IMG/VR virus record: IMGVR_UViG_3300040856_003497
Span: 1 to 49,756 of that record
Length of the DNA: 49,756 nucleotides
From: a virus
Direction: 5' to 3' (one strand)
A program made the translations under genes and the position numbers. Position 1 is the first letter of the stretch, and each line of letters opens with the position of its first letter. This document shows positions 18,117 through 30,100 of this stretch, in pieces. The notes below the pieces were generated by a model. The model saw nothing but the letters and a program-made list of their open reading frames with translations. It was not told where the DNA came from and made no database searches.

Positions 18117-19658
18117 TCAGAATTGCAAAATGACTTTGATATCTTCTTTTTGATTTGATGATCTTGTAATAGAAGGTCTATTATCAATATAAATTATTTC
18201 TCCTGAATATTTTTTCACTTCTGGATTTGAGATTCCATTAGTAAATTCTTGTCCAAGATTGTAATTTATTCCATCTATACTTATACTAGAACCAGTAAAT
18301 GTAGTATCTATTGATAAATTATTTATTGTACCATTTATTGTTCCGCCGGAAGAAGAAAAACGAATAAGATTATATCCAAATTCTGGGGTGAAGCTTAATG
18401 AACTAGTTCCAGTTTGGAAACCAACATTACTTCTGTCTTGCCAATATTTTAAAACTCCGGTTTTATTGTCATAGGAGACTACTCTTCCAACGGCAGTTCC
18501 TATTCCGGATATTGTTTGGGTTATTTTTGAATTTGATGGAAACAATGCAGATTCGAAATTACCAGTGAGTCTTATCGCATAAGTACCACTTGCTTTTTGT
18601 GTTGTTAATATACTAGATGAATCAAATGATATTGGATCTTTTATTATACCCACTCTTGCGATTTTATTTCCAGTAATAAAATCTGGATTTAAGTTATCGT
18701 TCTCTATTCTAGAATATACCAATACATTTTTTGCTCCAAGTTCTTTGTAAATGTTATTTCCATGTCCTCCTGATGGTGGAATAATGACTTCAAATGTAGG
18801 AAGAACATCTCCAGATATCCCTGCACTAACTAAATCTACAGTGCCATAAGTATAATTTTGACCGCCATTAGTCACATTGATCGACTCTACTGTTCCATCA
18901 TTGCCAACAACTATGGTGGCTTCTGCCCCAGATCCATCTCCTACTATAGGAACATTTGTATATGATATAGTTGAATTTGATATTCCACTTCCTCTATTGG
19001 TTATTAATATTGTTTTTATTTGTCCACTAACCGCAGGATCGGCATGTTCTCTTATTGAGGCATTTTCTGTATTTGTTAGCCAATTTTTTGGTGTTGGTAT
19101 ATAATTTAAAGAATCAAATTTTACAATATCATTCGGTTTTATTGTGTATAGGTACTTCCACACATATCCATCTCCACTGACGCCTGCTGATCTTGGTTCT
19201 AGATCAGTAAAAGTAGGTTCATCTAATGATGGTCTTCCATTTGGATTTTCCGGATCTGTCCCATTATTCAAACAAATATAAACTCTGTATTCACTATTCA
19301 TCACATAAAAGTTTGATTCATATAAACTTGTTCTGTTTGATGGTCTAGATAAATTATTTCTACTTATATCATGTCTATACATGTCATAAGTATTTCCGGA
19401 TTGCCACTCTATTCTTCTTATTACTTGTCTAACATCATCTGGATTTATCTTTTTTAGTGCAACTATAGTATCCCAGATATCATTATAATTATCAAACGAA
19501 TCAATAGGATCTAGTGGAGTGGTTTCCCAATCTGATTTGTAGTCAGTTGAGTTTGTTAATCCAACAAATGCATAATATGAGTTTACAGTAGAGCCAATAG
19601 AACTCAAAAAGTTTTTCGCACTTAGTATTCTAAACTGATCTGTTACAATAGCAGACAT
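18117..19658 (-). CDS. 8: Baseplate wedge protein gp8
   Basis: A 513-residue protein starting MSAIVTDQFRILSAKNFLSS, with SFDNYNDIWDTIVALKKINP and NTYDMYRHDISRNN, the pattern annotated gp8 in T4-like cyanophages. It is much longer than T4 gp8 (334 residues). The extra part contains repeat units such as ILITNRGSGISNSTISYTNV and INVTNGGQNYTYGTVDL. gp8 is a wedge component of the baseplate. A TAATAAATA late box lies just upstream. Confidence 0.83.
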   Translation of the reverse strand: MSAIVTDQFRILSAKNFLSSIGSTVNSYYAFVGLTNSTDYKSDWETTPLDPIDSFDNYNDIWDTIVALKKINPDDVRQVIRRIEWQSGNTYDMYRHDISRNNLSRPSNRTSLYESNFYVMNSEYRVYICLNNGTDPENPNGRPSLDEPTFTDLEPRSAGVSGDGYVWKYLYTIKPNDIVKFDSLNYIPTPKNWLTNTENASIREHADPAVSGQIKTILITNRGSGISNSTISYTNVPIVGDGSGAEATIVVGNDGTVESINVTNGGQNYTYGTVDLVSAGISGDVLPTFEVIIPPSGGHGNNIYKELGAKNVLVYSRIENDNLNPDFITGNKIARVGIIKDPISFDSSSILTTQKASGTYAIRLTGNFESALFPSNSKITQTISGIGTAVGRVVSYDNKTGVLKYWQDRSNVGFQTGTSSLSFTPEFGYNLIRFSSSGGTINGTINNLSIDTTFTGSSISIDGINYNLGQEFTNGISNPEVKKYSGEIIYIDNRPSITRSSNQKEDIKVILQF

Positions 19659-19678
19659 TGATTTGTAGACTTTTTTAG

Positions 19679-19687
19679 TATTTATTA
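19679..19687 (-). promoter_or_regulatory. Late promoter box before gp8 (TAATAAATA)
   Basis: TAATAAATA in the 33-nt gap between the 1498-residue gene and gp8, 21 nt before the gp8 ATG. Confidence 0.55.
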
Positions 19688-19691
19688 GAGT

Positions 19692-22600
19692 TCAAAGATC
19701 GTTGTAATTTTGAATTCTCAACTGATTGTATCTTCTTATTATTGGAGTACTATTCAATCCAACTACTCCATATTCAGTATTTACAGTAAATGAATTGATA
19801 ATTGTTGGGACATTTATTAATCCCCAACTATAATCACCAAAATAAGAACTGTACCCAATTCCAGTCAATCCATTATAGTCAGGAACACTTACTACTACTT
19901 TAACTACAGTAGCAGAACCAACTCCATATACATCTGTTGTTCCAGTAGAAACCGAAATAACCTGATAAATGTTGTCTATTCCTGTAGTACCAATTCCTAT
20001 CACAGATCCATCTTTTCTCAAGGAAGTTACTCCGTTCCCTACTTTAGAATTGGATACTTGGAAATAATAATTTTCTAGGAGTTGACTTTCTTGAATAACT
20101 GGGCTAACTAAAGCGGAATTTCTCAAATATGAGTCTTGTGGAATATACAAATCAAAGATCAATGCAGTTGATGCAAACCCAACATTTGTAGTATTAATTC
20201 CACTGATTATTCCAAAATCACCAAGATAGGAAACTTTGTCGATATATTCTTTGGTTAATACTGGAGGTTCTATGTGGACTATTGGTGGATTTGTTGCTGT
20301 ATATCCATATCCAGAAGAACTAACACCAATGAATGTTACACTTCCTTCGGATATAGTCGAGAACAATTCTGCTCTACCCGTAATTCCAACTCCAATTGGA
20401 TTTTGGATTGATATGATGGGATTTGTAGTATATCCAACGCCACCATCAATAATATCAATTGATTCAATTGTTCCCCCAACAGAAACGATTGCAGTGGCTA
20501 TAGCAGACACTAAGTTCGAGTTATCAATAATTTCTATCTTGTTGATTATATTTTCTGTTGTATTTTCTGTTTCTGGGTCGAATATTGATTTTGTGGAATC
20601 TACAAAAATCTGAGTGGATCCAGCACTAACAGATTGAATCAGGTTAGAAGTTGGGAATATGTTAGCTTCATATCTTATTCTATTTTTGTTGACTTCTACT
20701 CCATCAATTACAGTATCATTTCTTTGTTTGCACCATTTCACTGGTCGATAATAATCTAAATCTGGTGTAACTCCAACAGAATTATAAGGATTCGTTTGTA
20801 CTACATCAGGAAGTATAATATCAGTTACTAATCTATCATTTTCTATTTTTTTGTATTCTTCTCCGATTAATTTTAGTGTATCTCCAACTTTAACTGTTTC
20901 CAATATATCTACATCAACAACATCAATATTTGGAGTTCCTTTGTAGAAAATTATTCTACATTTGTCTCCATTTTTTGGTGCTTCTGTAAATGTTATCAAA
21001 CTTCCGCCATTAAATGTGTATGCTACTTCTGGTTCTTGTAATACATCGTTAATGAAAATAAGAAGAACATATTTTAGATCAATATTGGATCCATCTTTGG
21101 TGATGATTGCAAATCTATTTCCATTATCAGATATTGGAAATGTTTTTCTATTTCCGTCAAATAAATCATCAATATCATCTAATTTTTGTAGTTCGCCAAC
21201 AGACCAGCCACTAAATTCATCATCATAAATTCTATCTACTGTTATTAAGAATGGACTAAAAGATTTTGATGGATCTGTTGGAATTCCTGTCAGTCCACCA
21301 GATTCTATTGTTAAGATGTCTCCATTTTCAAATGAGTAACCAAAATTTCTTATGGTGAAATCAATTACACTAGATTCCTGTCCAACAACGACATCAATTT
21401 TTGCTTGTGATCCAATTCCACTACTAGAAGAATGATAGATTAAGTCCAAATTCGAATAAGAAAGTGGATCATCAAAAATAACTTGTGGAGGATTTGTTGA
21501 AGTATACCCAGATCCTGGATTTGTTATTGCAACACTAACTACATTTCCGCCAATAATAGATGCAATCCCGACATATTCGATATTTGGGGTTCCGGTGCTT
21601 AATGTCTGTACACCTACTCTCACGATGGGTTGTACTCCATATCTATATCCAGATCCGCTATTTCCAATGCTTATTGACTGTATAGTTCCAGCAATCGAAA
21701 CTATCGCTGTCCCTCCTGCTGCTACTAGTGGTTGGTATCCAAATCCACTACTAGAACCAAAAGAAACAATTATTCCACCTCTTGGCACTCCAGCATTGTT
21801 TGGATCATATAATGCAGAAGTCGCTGTTCCAGTAAAATTCAATTCCGTATTTGATGATGGTTCGGACAAATTAAAATTATCTTCTGGACTTTGGAATATA
21901 CTATTAATAAGAATTATTGAATTTGAAGTAGAAAATCCAGTTACATCTTGGTTGTTTGATTTTAAGGTAAAATCCTTTGTTACTGCATCAAACTGACCAC
22001 TAATATCATCAAAAACATAATTTGATTGGTATGTACTTTCATCTGAATCTGGTACTCCCGATCTCAAAAAGACTCTACCTTGGAAGGTGGATCTTATGTT
22101 TATATCTCCGTTTACGCTATCGTATATTGGGCCATAAGGAGCCTCAGAGAAGTATATTTTACTCCCAACAATGTTATAATTTCCCTTTAATTTTGTTATG
22201 GTAGAATTGACTGAGTGTGTAGACAGAATTGTTCCTAGTACTGGTCTTTCGACCTCAACAAAATTTGTACTTCCCACACCAACAGAAGTTATCTTCATTA
22301 TTTCGTCATTTACTCTGATTATGTTTCCAGCAAAAAATGAAGTAATTCCAGAAAAATAAAGTGTGGTATCTAGTAATTCTAGATCATTTTGGATATGAGC
22401 TGTTATTCCAGTAGATACAATAGGAGATTGTATGACATTATCAATAAGAATTATACATTTTGCATTTTGATTTGTTGCAGTAATATAATGATTATCTCCT
22501 ATACCAACGGAAGTAAAATCAATTAAATTGGGTGGATTTGATAGTGCATCAGAAGGAGAAGTACAAAGACCAATAAATTTGCTATCATATTTAAAAGCAT

Positions 22601-24188
22601 ATAAATCTCCCGATAATTTGTCGGTTACTCCTACTCCAGAAATGTATGTGTCTGCAATTCCAATGGCAGATAGCGGCGAATCGGCAGATGAAGTTGATTC
22701 AAATAATCCATAAAAAGTAACAGAAGTTCCTACATTTATCTGCGAACTTATTGTACTTGCTAAAGAAACAGAATTTGTGCCTACTTCTATAACTTCGATA
22801 TAATTTTCACTAAAATAATCATTTACTCGTACCCCATCAGTTGAAGTGAGGTTTATTATATTTGTTCCCATACCAGCAGTAGAAGAAACTTCCTTGGTTG
22901 CTAACTGAATATATTCAAATAGATCAGATCTATATGCTACTTTTTCTCCACTATTGAAAAAATGTCCTGGTATATAGATTAAATCTCTTTCTAAATCTAC
23001 TCCAGATAAACTAGTTGTATTATATTCTCTTGATCCATTGAATCTTTTTTCAAAAATGGGAGCAGATTTATGGTTTAGGTCAAAATCCTTTTTGAATGCT
23101 GCTCCACTGCTATTAGAAAATTTACTTAGTCCAGTTGATAATTCTGAATTCTTGAAATTTATTGATACTGGAAATGATGCAAATTCCAAATAAGATATTG
23201 AATGTTGTAGTAATGTAACTTCTACATTAATGTCTGGATTTGGAGTGAATGTCAAATCAATTGTGGCAGAAACTGTCGAATTAAAAGAACCTAAGGAATC
23301 ATCAGAATACACATTTCCGTATTCAATGATTGTAGATTCTATTGGATTGTTTAGTACAGCAATTTCTGATAATTGTACTTTATTATTTGTTGTGTCAGTA
23401 ACTTGTACAATATAATACCCAAAATTGTAATTTGATGTGTATGATGCAATTACTGTAGGATCTGGAGAAGAAGAAGATGCAATCGAAACATAATTTGATT
23501 TCGCCTCAGCATATCTTAATGGTCTAGAGCTAACTGCATTAGAACTTGTATTTGCAATAGATACACCAATAGAATTGGAATTCAGTGTACTTGTAGTATT
23601 CGAATAAAAAATAACCTCAAGTTTTGATCCAGAATCCACAATGCCATAAGTGCCCAAACCGACAAAATTTTTATATGGATCTTGTGATAAGGTAATTCTT
23701 CCAAATTCGGAAAAGTTTATATTTGTTCCATCATAAACAAGGTTCAGTTCATTATATTCATATTCTTTGTTTGTATCCGAAGACAATTCTACTAGAATTT
23801 TAGAAGAAGTTATGTTTTTTGGTATTGTATAGACTACAGATGATGCTGCAGATCCAACAGTATTAAAAGTTGATGCGATACTTACTGTATTACCAAAATC
23901 ATATGAATCGGATTCAAAAATGTTTTGTTTGGTGTCGTAAGAAATAAATGCATATTGATACTCATTAGTTCTTCCATCCAATGGATAAAATTCTAAAACT
24001 CCTTGTTCTCCAATTTTTATGATATCAAAACTTCCCAATTCATCTTCCGTAAACATCTTTCCATACTGATTTACATATAGATCACTTCCATTGGTCAAAA
24101 TAGACAGAATAGAAGATTGTTTTCTGTCCCCAAATCTTTCATCTTGTACGGATAGAAAAAATTTCTTTGCTCTTACTTTGGTTGCCAT
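19692..24188 (-). CDS. Large virion structural protein (1498 aa)
   Basis: It starts MATKVRAKKFFLSVQDERFG, then NGSDLYVNQYGKMFTEDELG, a start I associate with large unnamed structural proteins between gp6 and gp8 in T4-like cyanophages. Rich in Ser/Thr/Ile/Val and apparently all beta. It carries at least four repeats of the kind ISIGNSGSGYRYGVQPIVRV, VAITNPGSGYTSTNPPQVIF and IDIIDGGVGYTTNPIISI. Expected in the baseplate or tail fibres; equivalence to a named T4 protein is not claimed. It ends just before gp8 and starts six bases after the 2543-residue gene. Confidence 0.78.
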   Translation of the reverse strand: MATKVRAKKFFLSVQDERFGDRKQSSILSILTNGSDLYVNQYGKMFTEDELGSFDIIKIGEQGVLEFYPLDGRTNEYQYAFISYDTKQNIFESDSYDFGNTVSIASTFNTVGSAASSVVYTIPKNITSSKILVELSSDTNKEYEYNELNLVYDGTNINFSEFGRITLSQDPYKNFVGLGTYGIVDSGSKLEVIFYSNTTSTLNSNSIGVSIANTSSNAVSSRPLRYAEAKSNYVSIASSSSPDPTVIASYTSNYNFGYYIVQVTDTTNNKVQLSEIAVLNNPIESTIIEYGNVYSDDSLGSFNSTVSATIDLTFTPNPDINVEVTLLQHSISYLEFASFPVSINFKNSELSTGLSKFSNSSGAAFKKDFDLNHKSAPIFEKRFNGSREYNTTSLSGVDLERDLIYIPGHFFNSGEKVAYRSDLFEYIQLATKEVSSTAGMGTNIINLTSTDGVRVNDYFSENYIEVIEVGTNSVSLASTISSQINVGTSVTFYGLFESTSSADSPLSAIGIADTYISGVGVTDKLSGDLYAFKYDSKFIGLCTSPSDALSNPPNLIDFTSVGIGDNHYITATNQNAKCIILIDNVIQSPIVSTGITAHIQNDLELLDTTLYFSGITSFFAGNIIRVNDEIMKITSVGVGSTNFVEVERPVLGTILSTHSVNSTITKLKGNYNIVGSKIYFSEAPYGPIYDSVNGDINIRSTFQGRVFLRSGVPDSDESTYQSNYVFDDISGQFDAVTKDFTLKSNNQDVTGFSTSNSIILINSIFQSPEDNFNLSEPSSNTELNFTGTATSALYDPNNAGVPRGGIIVSFGSSSGFGYQPLVAAGGTAIVSIAGTIQSISIGNSGSGYRYGVQPIVRVGVQTLSTGTPNIEYVGIASIIGGNVVSVAITNPGSGYTSTNPPQVIFDDPLSYSNLDLIYHSSSSGIGSQAKIDVVVGQESSVIDFTIRNFGYSFENGDILTIESGGLTGIPTDPSKSFSPFLITVDRIYDDEFSGWSVGELQKLDDIDDLFDGNRKTFPISDNGNRFAIITKDGSNIDLKYVLLIFINDVLQEPEVAYTFNGGSLITFTEAPKNGDKCRIIFYKGTPNIDVVDVDILETVKVGDTLKLIGEEYKKIENDRLVTDIILPDVVQTNPYNSVGVTPDLDYYRPVKWCKQRNDTVIDGVEVNKNRIRYEANIFPTSNLIQSVSAGSTQIFVDSTKSIFDPETENTTENIINKIEIIDNSNLVSAIATAIVSVGGTIESIDIIDGGVGYTTNPIISIQNPIGVGITGRAELFSTISEGSVTFIGVSSSGYGYTATNPPIVHIEPPVLTKEYIDKVSYLGDFGIISGINTTNVGFASTALIFDLYIPQDSYLRNSALVSPVIQESQLLENYYFQVSNSKVGNGVTSLRKDGSVIGIGTTGIDNIYQVISVSTGTTDVYGVGSATVVKVVVSVPDYNGLTGIGYSSYFGDYSWGLINVPTIINSFTVNTEYGVVGLNSTPIIRRYNQLRIQNYNDL

Positions 24189-24194
24189 TTTAAA

Positions 24195-27100
24195 TTATAT
24201 GTTGAAAGATGTTACGAAAGTTCTAGTTACTGATGTATTAAAATCGCCACTGATATCATCTATTTGTAAAACTCTATTGCCAATAGATTCCGAATAATCT
24301 TGAAGAATTACTGAGTTGAAATTTATTTCTGTTGATGTCAATACTCCATCAACAGAAAAATTATTCTCACTTGCCAAATCATAATCTTGTACACATTCAA
24401 TATCTACTACACTATTTAAGTCACATATCGCAGAGAAAGATCCATCATTTTGAGAGGTAGAAATTCCTGTGTTATTATCAGCAGAAGAATTTAATACTAG
24501 ATCACTAAATTTTTTGAATCCAAGAGTGTGATTTAGGTTTGATACAACATCATTCCACTCCTGTATTGGTACTTCGGATTTTAATGAATACGAAAAATAT
24601 TGATAGTAATCATTATCATGTATTTTTTGTAAATCATTATTCAAAAATCCAGTATTCCTATTCCAACCACCAGCAACTATAGAAGAAGAATCTATCCTAT
24701 AGAAACCTTCATTTTCGAAAATTTCCTTGATAAATGCTTGTGATTTTGAAGTCTTTCCTATAATCAGTGAATTATTTGGGAATTGATTTGTTGTTTCTAC
24801 TGTTAGGAATTCATTCTTCTTGTCAAATTTCAGAACGGTACCTTTTTCTAGACTTTCATTTGAAATTGATTCTCCTACTATAAATGAATTTTTAGATAGA
24901 GTTGTTTTGAAGGATGGTAAGTACTCGCTAGGAACTACCTGTCCAGAAGAGTTTATGGGATCATATGTTCCTGGGGTTTCATTAGCACTCAGATAATTTT
25001 CCAAAGAGTATTCAATATATGCACCCGATCCGCCAATACTTGGGTATACCCCAACGACAGGGAATAAAGAATAATCATAATTTTTGGAGTTATATCCTTT
25101 ACTAGTTGACTCTAGTGTTGATATTCCTTCTATTAAAATATTGTCTCCAATAAAAAAGGGAAAATTATTTGGGTCACTGAATTGTCTATTTAGATAAACT
25201 TTTGTTGTTTTTGTGGTGGATTCATATTGTACCGAACTAATTCCCAATCCATTTGAATTGTTTATTGCTATGATTTTCGGATCAACCCCATAAAGACCAT
25301 TTGTATTTTTGAGTATAGTCACCTCTGGTTTTTCTACATTATAATCCAATATCAAATCTTCTACTACTTTGTTTGTGACTCCATCAATAACCACTAAATC
25401 AGGAGAAGTATTATAATTTAATCCTGGAGAAATAACTTCAATTTTTTCTATTGTTGATAGTGGCTCTACTCTCAGTATTGTTGGATACTTGATTGTAGGT
25501 TTGATTGTATTGTCTATTGAGTAATTGTATCCAATATTAACTATTTTTCCAGAAGTTATTTTTCCGATCGTATCACTACTTGGTAGCAATATTGCGCCAC
25601 TACCAGTAGAAGAACGAACACCAGAAATAAACGGAAGTCTTTCATACTCTCTTCCACCATAAATTACTTTTACTTTTTCTATTTCTCCAAATTCAGTTTT
25701 TGAATTTGTAAAATAATCATAATTTCCAGATAAGAATGAATTACTGGGGTCAAACTGATTATAAAAAGTGAATGAAGTTGAAGAAACACCAACAACAGTT
25801 TTTTCTCCACTTAATATACTATCAACAAAAAATAGTTTGTTGAAGTCTATTATTTCTTCATCAACTTTATATTCTTTTTTTGATTTTGTTAAATCTATGT
25901 CTGTTCTAGGAATTAAATTATACCAAATAGAATTTGGGAAGTCATTATCTAATGTAAATTCGACTCTTGCAACAGAAGATACCCCAATTGTCCCAAATTT
26001 TGATACCTTTTGTGTTCCATTTACATCAACAGGAAAATATTCTCCCTTGAAATTTTCATCAGTGTATAAATTAAAATCAAATGCTGGAGTTCTTCCAATT
26101 CCTAATGGATAGGACAAAGAAGAATCAGATAAATCTATAACTACTTTTTGATTTTTTATTATGTTTATTTTTGGATTTATCTCTGCTAGTGTACCATAAG
26201 AAGAACTTGAAATATTGACAATATATCTGTTACTAGAAGTGGAACCATAATAAGAATCTGATAGTCTAATTCTATCTTTATCATAAACTACGGCATAATA
26301 AATCTTTTCGTCCTCTAGTCCTGTAGCAGGAGAAGAAGAAGTATGAATTAATTTTTGTCCATCAGTATAATTATGATTCTCTATTGTTATTAGGTTATTT
26401 TCTATATCAACAAAAGAAAAATCTCTTGGATTTGCCACTAATCTACGATTGTAGTCATCATATTTTATTGTTATTGTAGTTGTTAGACCAGAAGATACAT
26501 TTAAGTTAATTCTATCTCCTTTTTCTAGAAAATGAGTAGAACCTGTTAATACTGTTATTGAATTTTTTGTTACATTTCCTTTGGATTGGTTGTCAAATTT
26601 TGTTTGGAAACTATGATAATTTCCTGTTCCTGGATCTACAAAAAATAATGTAGATCCTGTTTGTGATATTCCAACTAATTCTCCTGTAGTACCAAGTCCA
26701 ACTTTTATAGTTGATATTCCTATCAAATCATTTGTTATTTTTGCAACATATAGGTTGTCGCCATCAGTTAAGGTAAAATTATCAATTCCATCAGTTGATA
26801 CGGAAATTCCGATTCCAGAATTGGTTTTGTATTTTATTTGGTCTCCAGTATTAAATTGGTGGTCTTTTAAATATATGGATTTTTGTGGAATGACTATGGA
26901 TGTCAAACCAACTCCAGGATTTGAAAATGTAATAGTGTGTCCAAATCCAATATAAGTACCTATACCTAAGGATTCGTTTGGATCAAAATATAATTCTCTG
27001 TTTAATTTGTAATTTTGATTCTGGACATCTCTTTGTAGTCTGATATAAAATTTTCTAGGATCTTCTAGCAGCAAAGAATATGCAGAATGTGCAGTGGATA

Positions 27101-30100
27101 CCGTAGAATCTTGCTCTCGCAAAACCCTAATTCTAGAATTATCTTTATCAATATTAAGTACTTTTATTTTTTCGGAATTTATAGTCAATATATCATTTTC
27201 TCTGATTGTTGGATATTCTAATAATCCAGAAATATTGAAATATGTTGTTAATCCAGTAACTGATGCATTACCGACACTAACAGTTAAAATGAAACTAGAA
27301 GGATTGATTTCGGTATTAAACTTTCCGTTCAAACTTTGATCGTGATTTGATAATGAATCTACAAAGATTAGATCATTGTTGGATAGTTTATGAGAAATAG
27401 TTGTAAATCCGACTAATTTATCATTTGTCCCCGAAAGAGGATAAAATTCTACATCTAATATTTTAGTGGTGCTTTGTGATATTCCTACTATTTCTCTTCC
27501 TTTTATATACTCTACTCTTGCGGAAGGATAGTTTCCCTTTGATTCTGTTATATCAAAAATTAAGCTGTCATTTACTTGGTAATTATTTCCGCCAGATATT
27601 ATTTGTATTGAATCCAACGATCCTTTTTTTGTGTTTTGTATTTCTAGATCGTGCGATTTTATATCGTTGGTTCTATTGAAAAATTCATAAAATGATCTTT
27701 CACTAAGAGTATTATAAGGATTTGTGTTTCTTATAATATTTTTTTGATCAAATATGAAATTGTTTTGGTTTATGGTCGAATCGAAATTGAAATCTATTGG
27801 TTTTGATTTATATGAATTTCCAATTATATAAGGGAATTTTGGTTTTTTGTCAGCACCAGAATTTGGAGTTTCGGATTCAAGAGTCATAAAATAAGCATAT
27901 ATTCCATTTGGAAATTCTGGAGTCACACAAAATCTTCCATTGTGTTCGTCTAAGTCGCCAACTCCTTCAAAAGTATAGTCTTCTACAAAATATCCACTTG
28001 GAAATTTCTTTTTGTCTGGTCTATTTTCTGTACTATCTACTGGAGCAGAGTATCCACTCAGAATTTGCCTTACTTTTTTATTTGTTGGCGAATCATAGCC
28101 ATAAGGCCCATAGATTGGATTTCCATCATATGCCCATCCTAATATTGGAGAGTGATATTTCTCGGCGTCTGTGTCATTGCTATAATCACTCTTGTATTTT
28201 GCTTCTTGTTCTATACTTTTTGCGAATACTTTTTTTCTTAATGATCTAGGAGCATATGAATGTGTATACTGCAGCCCATAATTTTTGTTTTTTCCTTTGT
28301 ATACTACACTATCATTTTCTTCTACTATTTTTGATGTATTTGATAATCTCTCAAAATTATTGATAGTCCAAATTTGTGGATTAAATCTCAATTCGCATCC
28401 ACTTCCAGGAGCAATGACATCAATAACAGTATTTTTCTGCTCATAATTTATTCCTTGGTTGATTATTTTTACTTCTATGATTTTTCCATCTTGTATAATT
28501 GGAGTTAAAACTGCCCCAATTCCAAATCCTTTAACAATCAAATCTGGAGGAGAGTTGTAGCCATTTCCTTTCTCATTTATAACAACATTTACGATTTTTC
28601 CATTTGATACTATCGGTGTCAATATTGCACCAGATCCAGAATTAAAATTGTAATTTGGTTGTTGGTTGTAGTTTATAATTTCTGATGACCCATAACCAAC
28701 TCCGCCATCATATACAAAAACAGATGTTACTTTTCCTCTAATTATTGGCTGCACTCTTGCGGAGACATCACCATTTATGTTGGTAGAAATTCCAATTTTG
28801 CCGGAAATTTTTACTTCAATTGGGTCATAGTTAAAAATGTGATTGCCAGATCCTTGAGATTTTAGATCAACATATTGTCCTGTTTTGTAGTAAAAATCAA
28901 AAGCAGTCGATCCTATGCCAATTGTAGATAATTTAAATGATTGGTTGTCAACTTTGGTTAGGATATATCTTCCTGTACTTAATCCACTTATATTTTCTTC
29001 GCCACCATAATAGTAAATTATATCTCCGCTATTGTATGGAATTTGGTATGTAGTAATAATATCAAATGCAGTATTGATTCCAGAAGAAGGTATTGATATT
29101 TTATTATTTTTGTAACCAGATCCTGGATTTGTTATGACAATAGAACTTACTCTTTTCTTTATATTAGTAGATTCTAATCTATGATTCCCAGATCCATAAG
29201 AAGTTAAATCAATTGTATTGATTCCTACTATAGAGTCATCAAATGTTTTGTGTAATGTTATCGTATATCCATCAACTACCTTTGTGTAATATTTTGAATT
29301 TTTTATCAATCCGCCAATTGGAGTATTTTCTCCTGGATTATAAACTATCAATTCTCCATTTCTAAACCTATGATAAGTTGAAAATCCTATTTTATTTTCT
29401 ATTAAGTTTATTTTTTCATTAGTAGATGATGGATTTAGGTCAATAAAATGATTATAAGAAACCATTTTTGCCTTTGCTGTGGCACCTTGTCCATTTCCCC
29501 CAGTAATATCAATTATTGGAGTATCAATATAATCAAACCCACCATCAATAAGATCTATTCTTCGTAAAGATCCTTCTACTCCGCAAAAACCAAAAGCAGT
29601 GGATAGACCAGTAGAAGCAGGAGATATGTTGAGTACTGGCGGATTGATAACATCGTAATTATCACCAGGAGACAGGACATCTACCGTTTTTATTGCACCA
29701 TAGTAAAGATAATCATCTGACTTATAATTTAATATCTCAACACCATTGATCAATATCCCTGTTGTGCCATGAGTTGTTTCGTAGTTTTCTCCGGTGTTTT
29801 CTGGAGATCTTAGCAATTTTATAAGTCTTTGGGAATCAATTTCTGATGGTAAGTTATTTTGTTTCGAGAACTTGAGAAGACTTATTGTATTATTTGTTAT
29901 TGAAGTGGATGCTATACCAACAAATTTTTCGTATCTTATATCGGATCTACTTCTTGCTAGTCTTATTTCATTGTCTGTTTCTTTTTTGACGAAATAAACT
30001 CCAGATTGAATTCCTAATGTATTAGTTTCACTTTCTGGAGAATAGACTATTACATCACCAGTTATGAATCCATGAGAAGCACCTAGATTTAATACTTCCC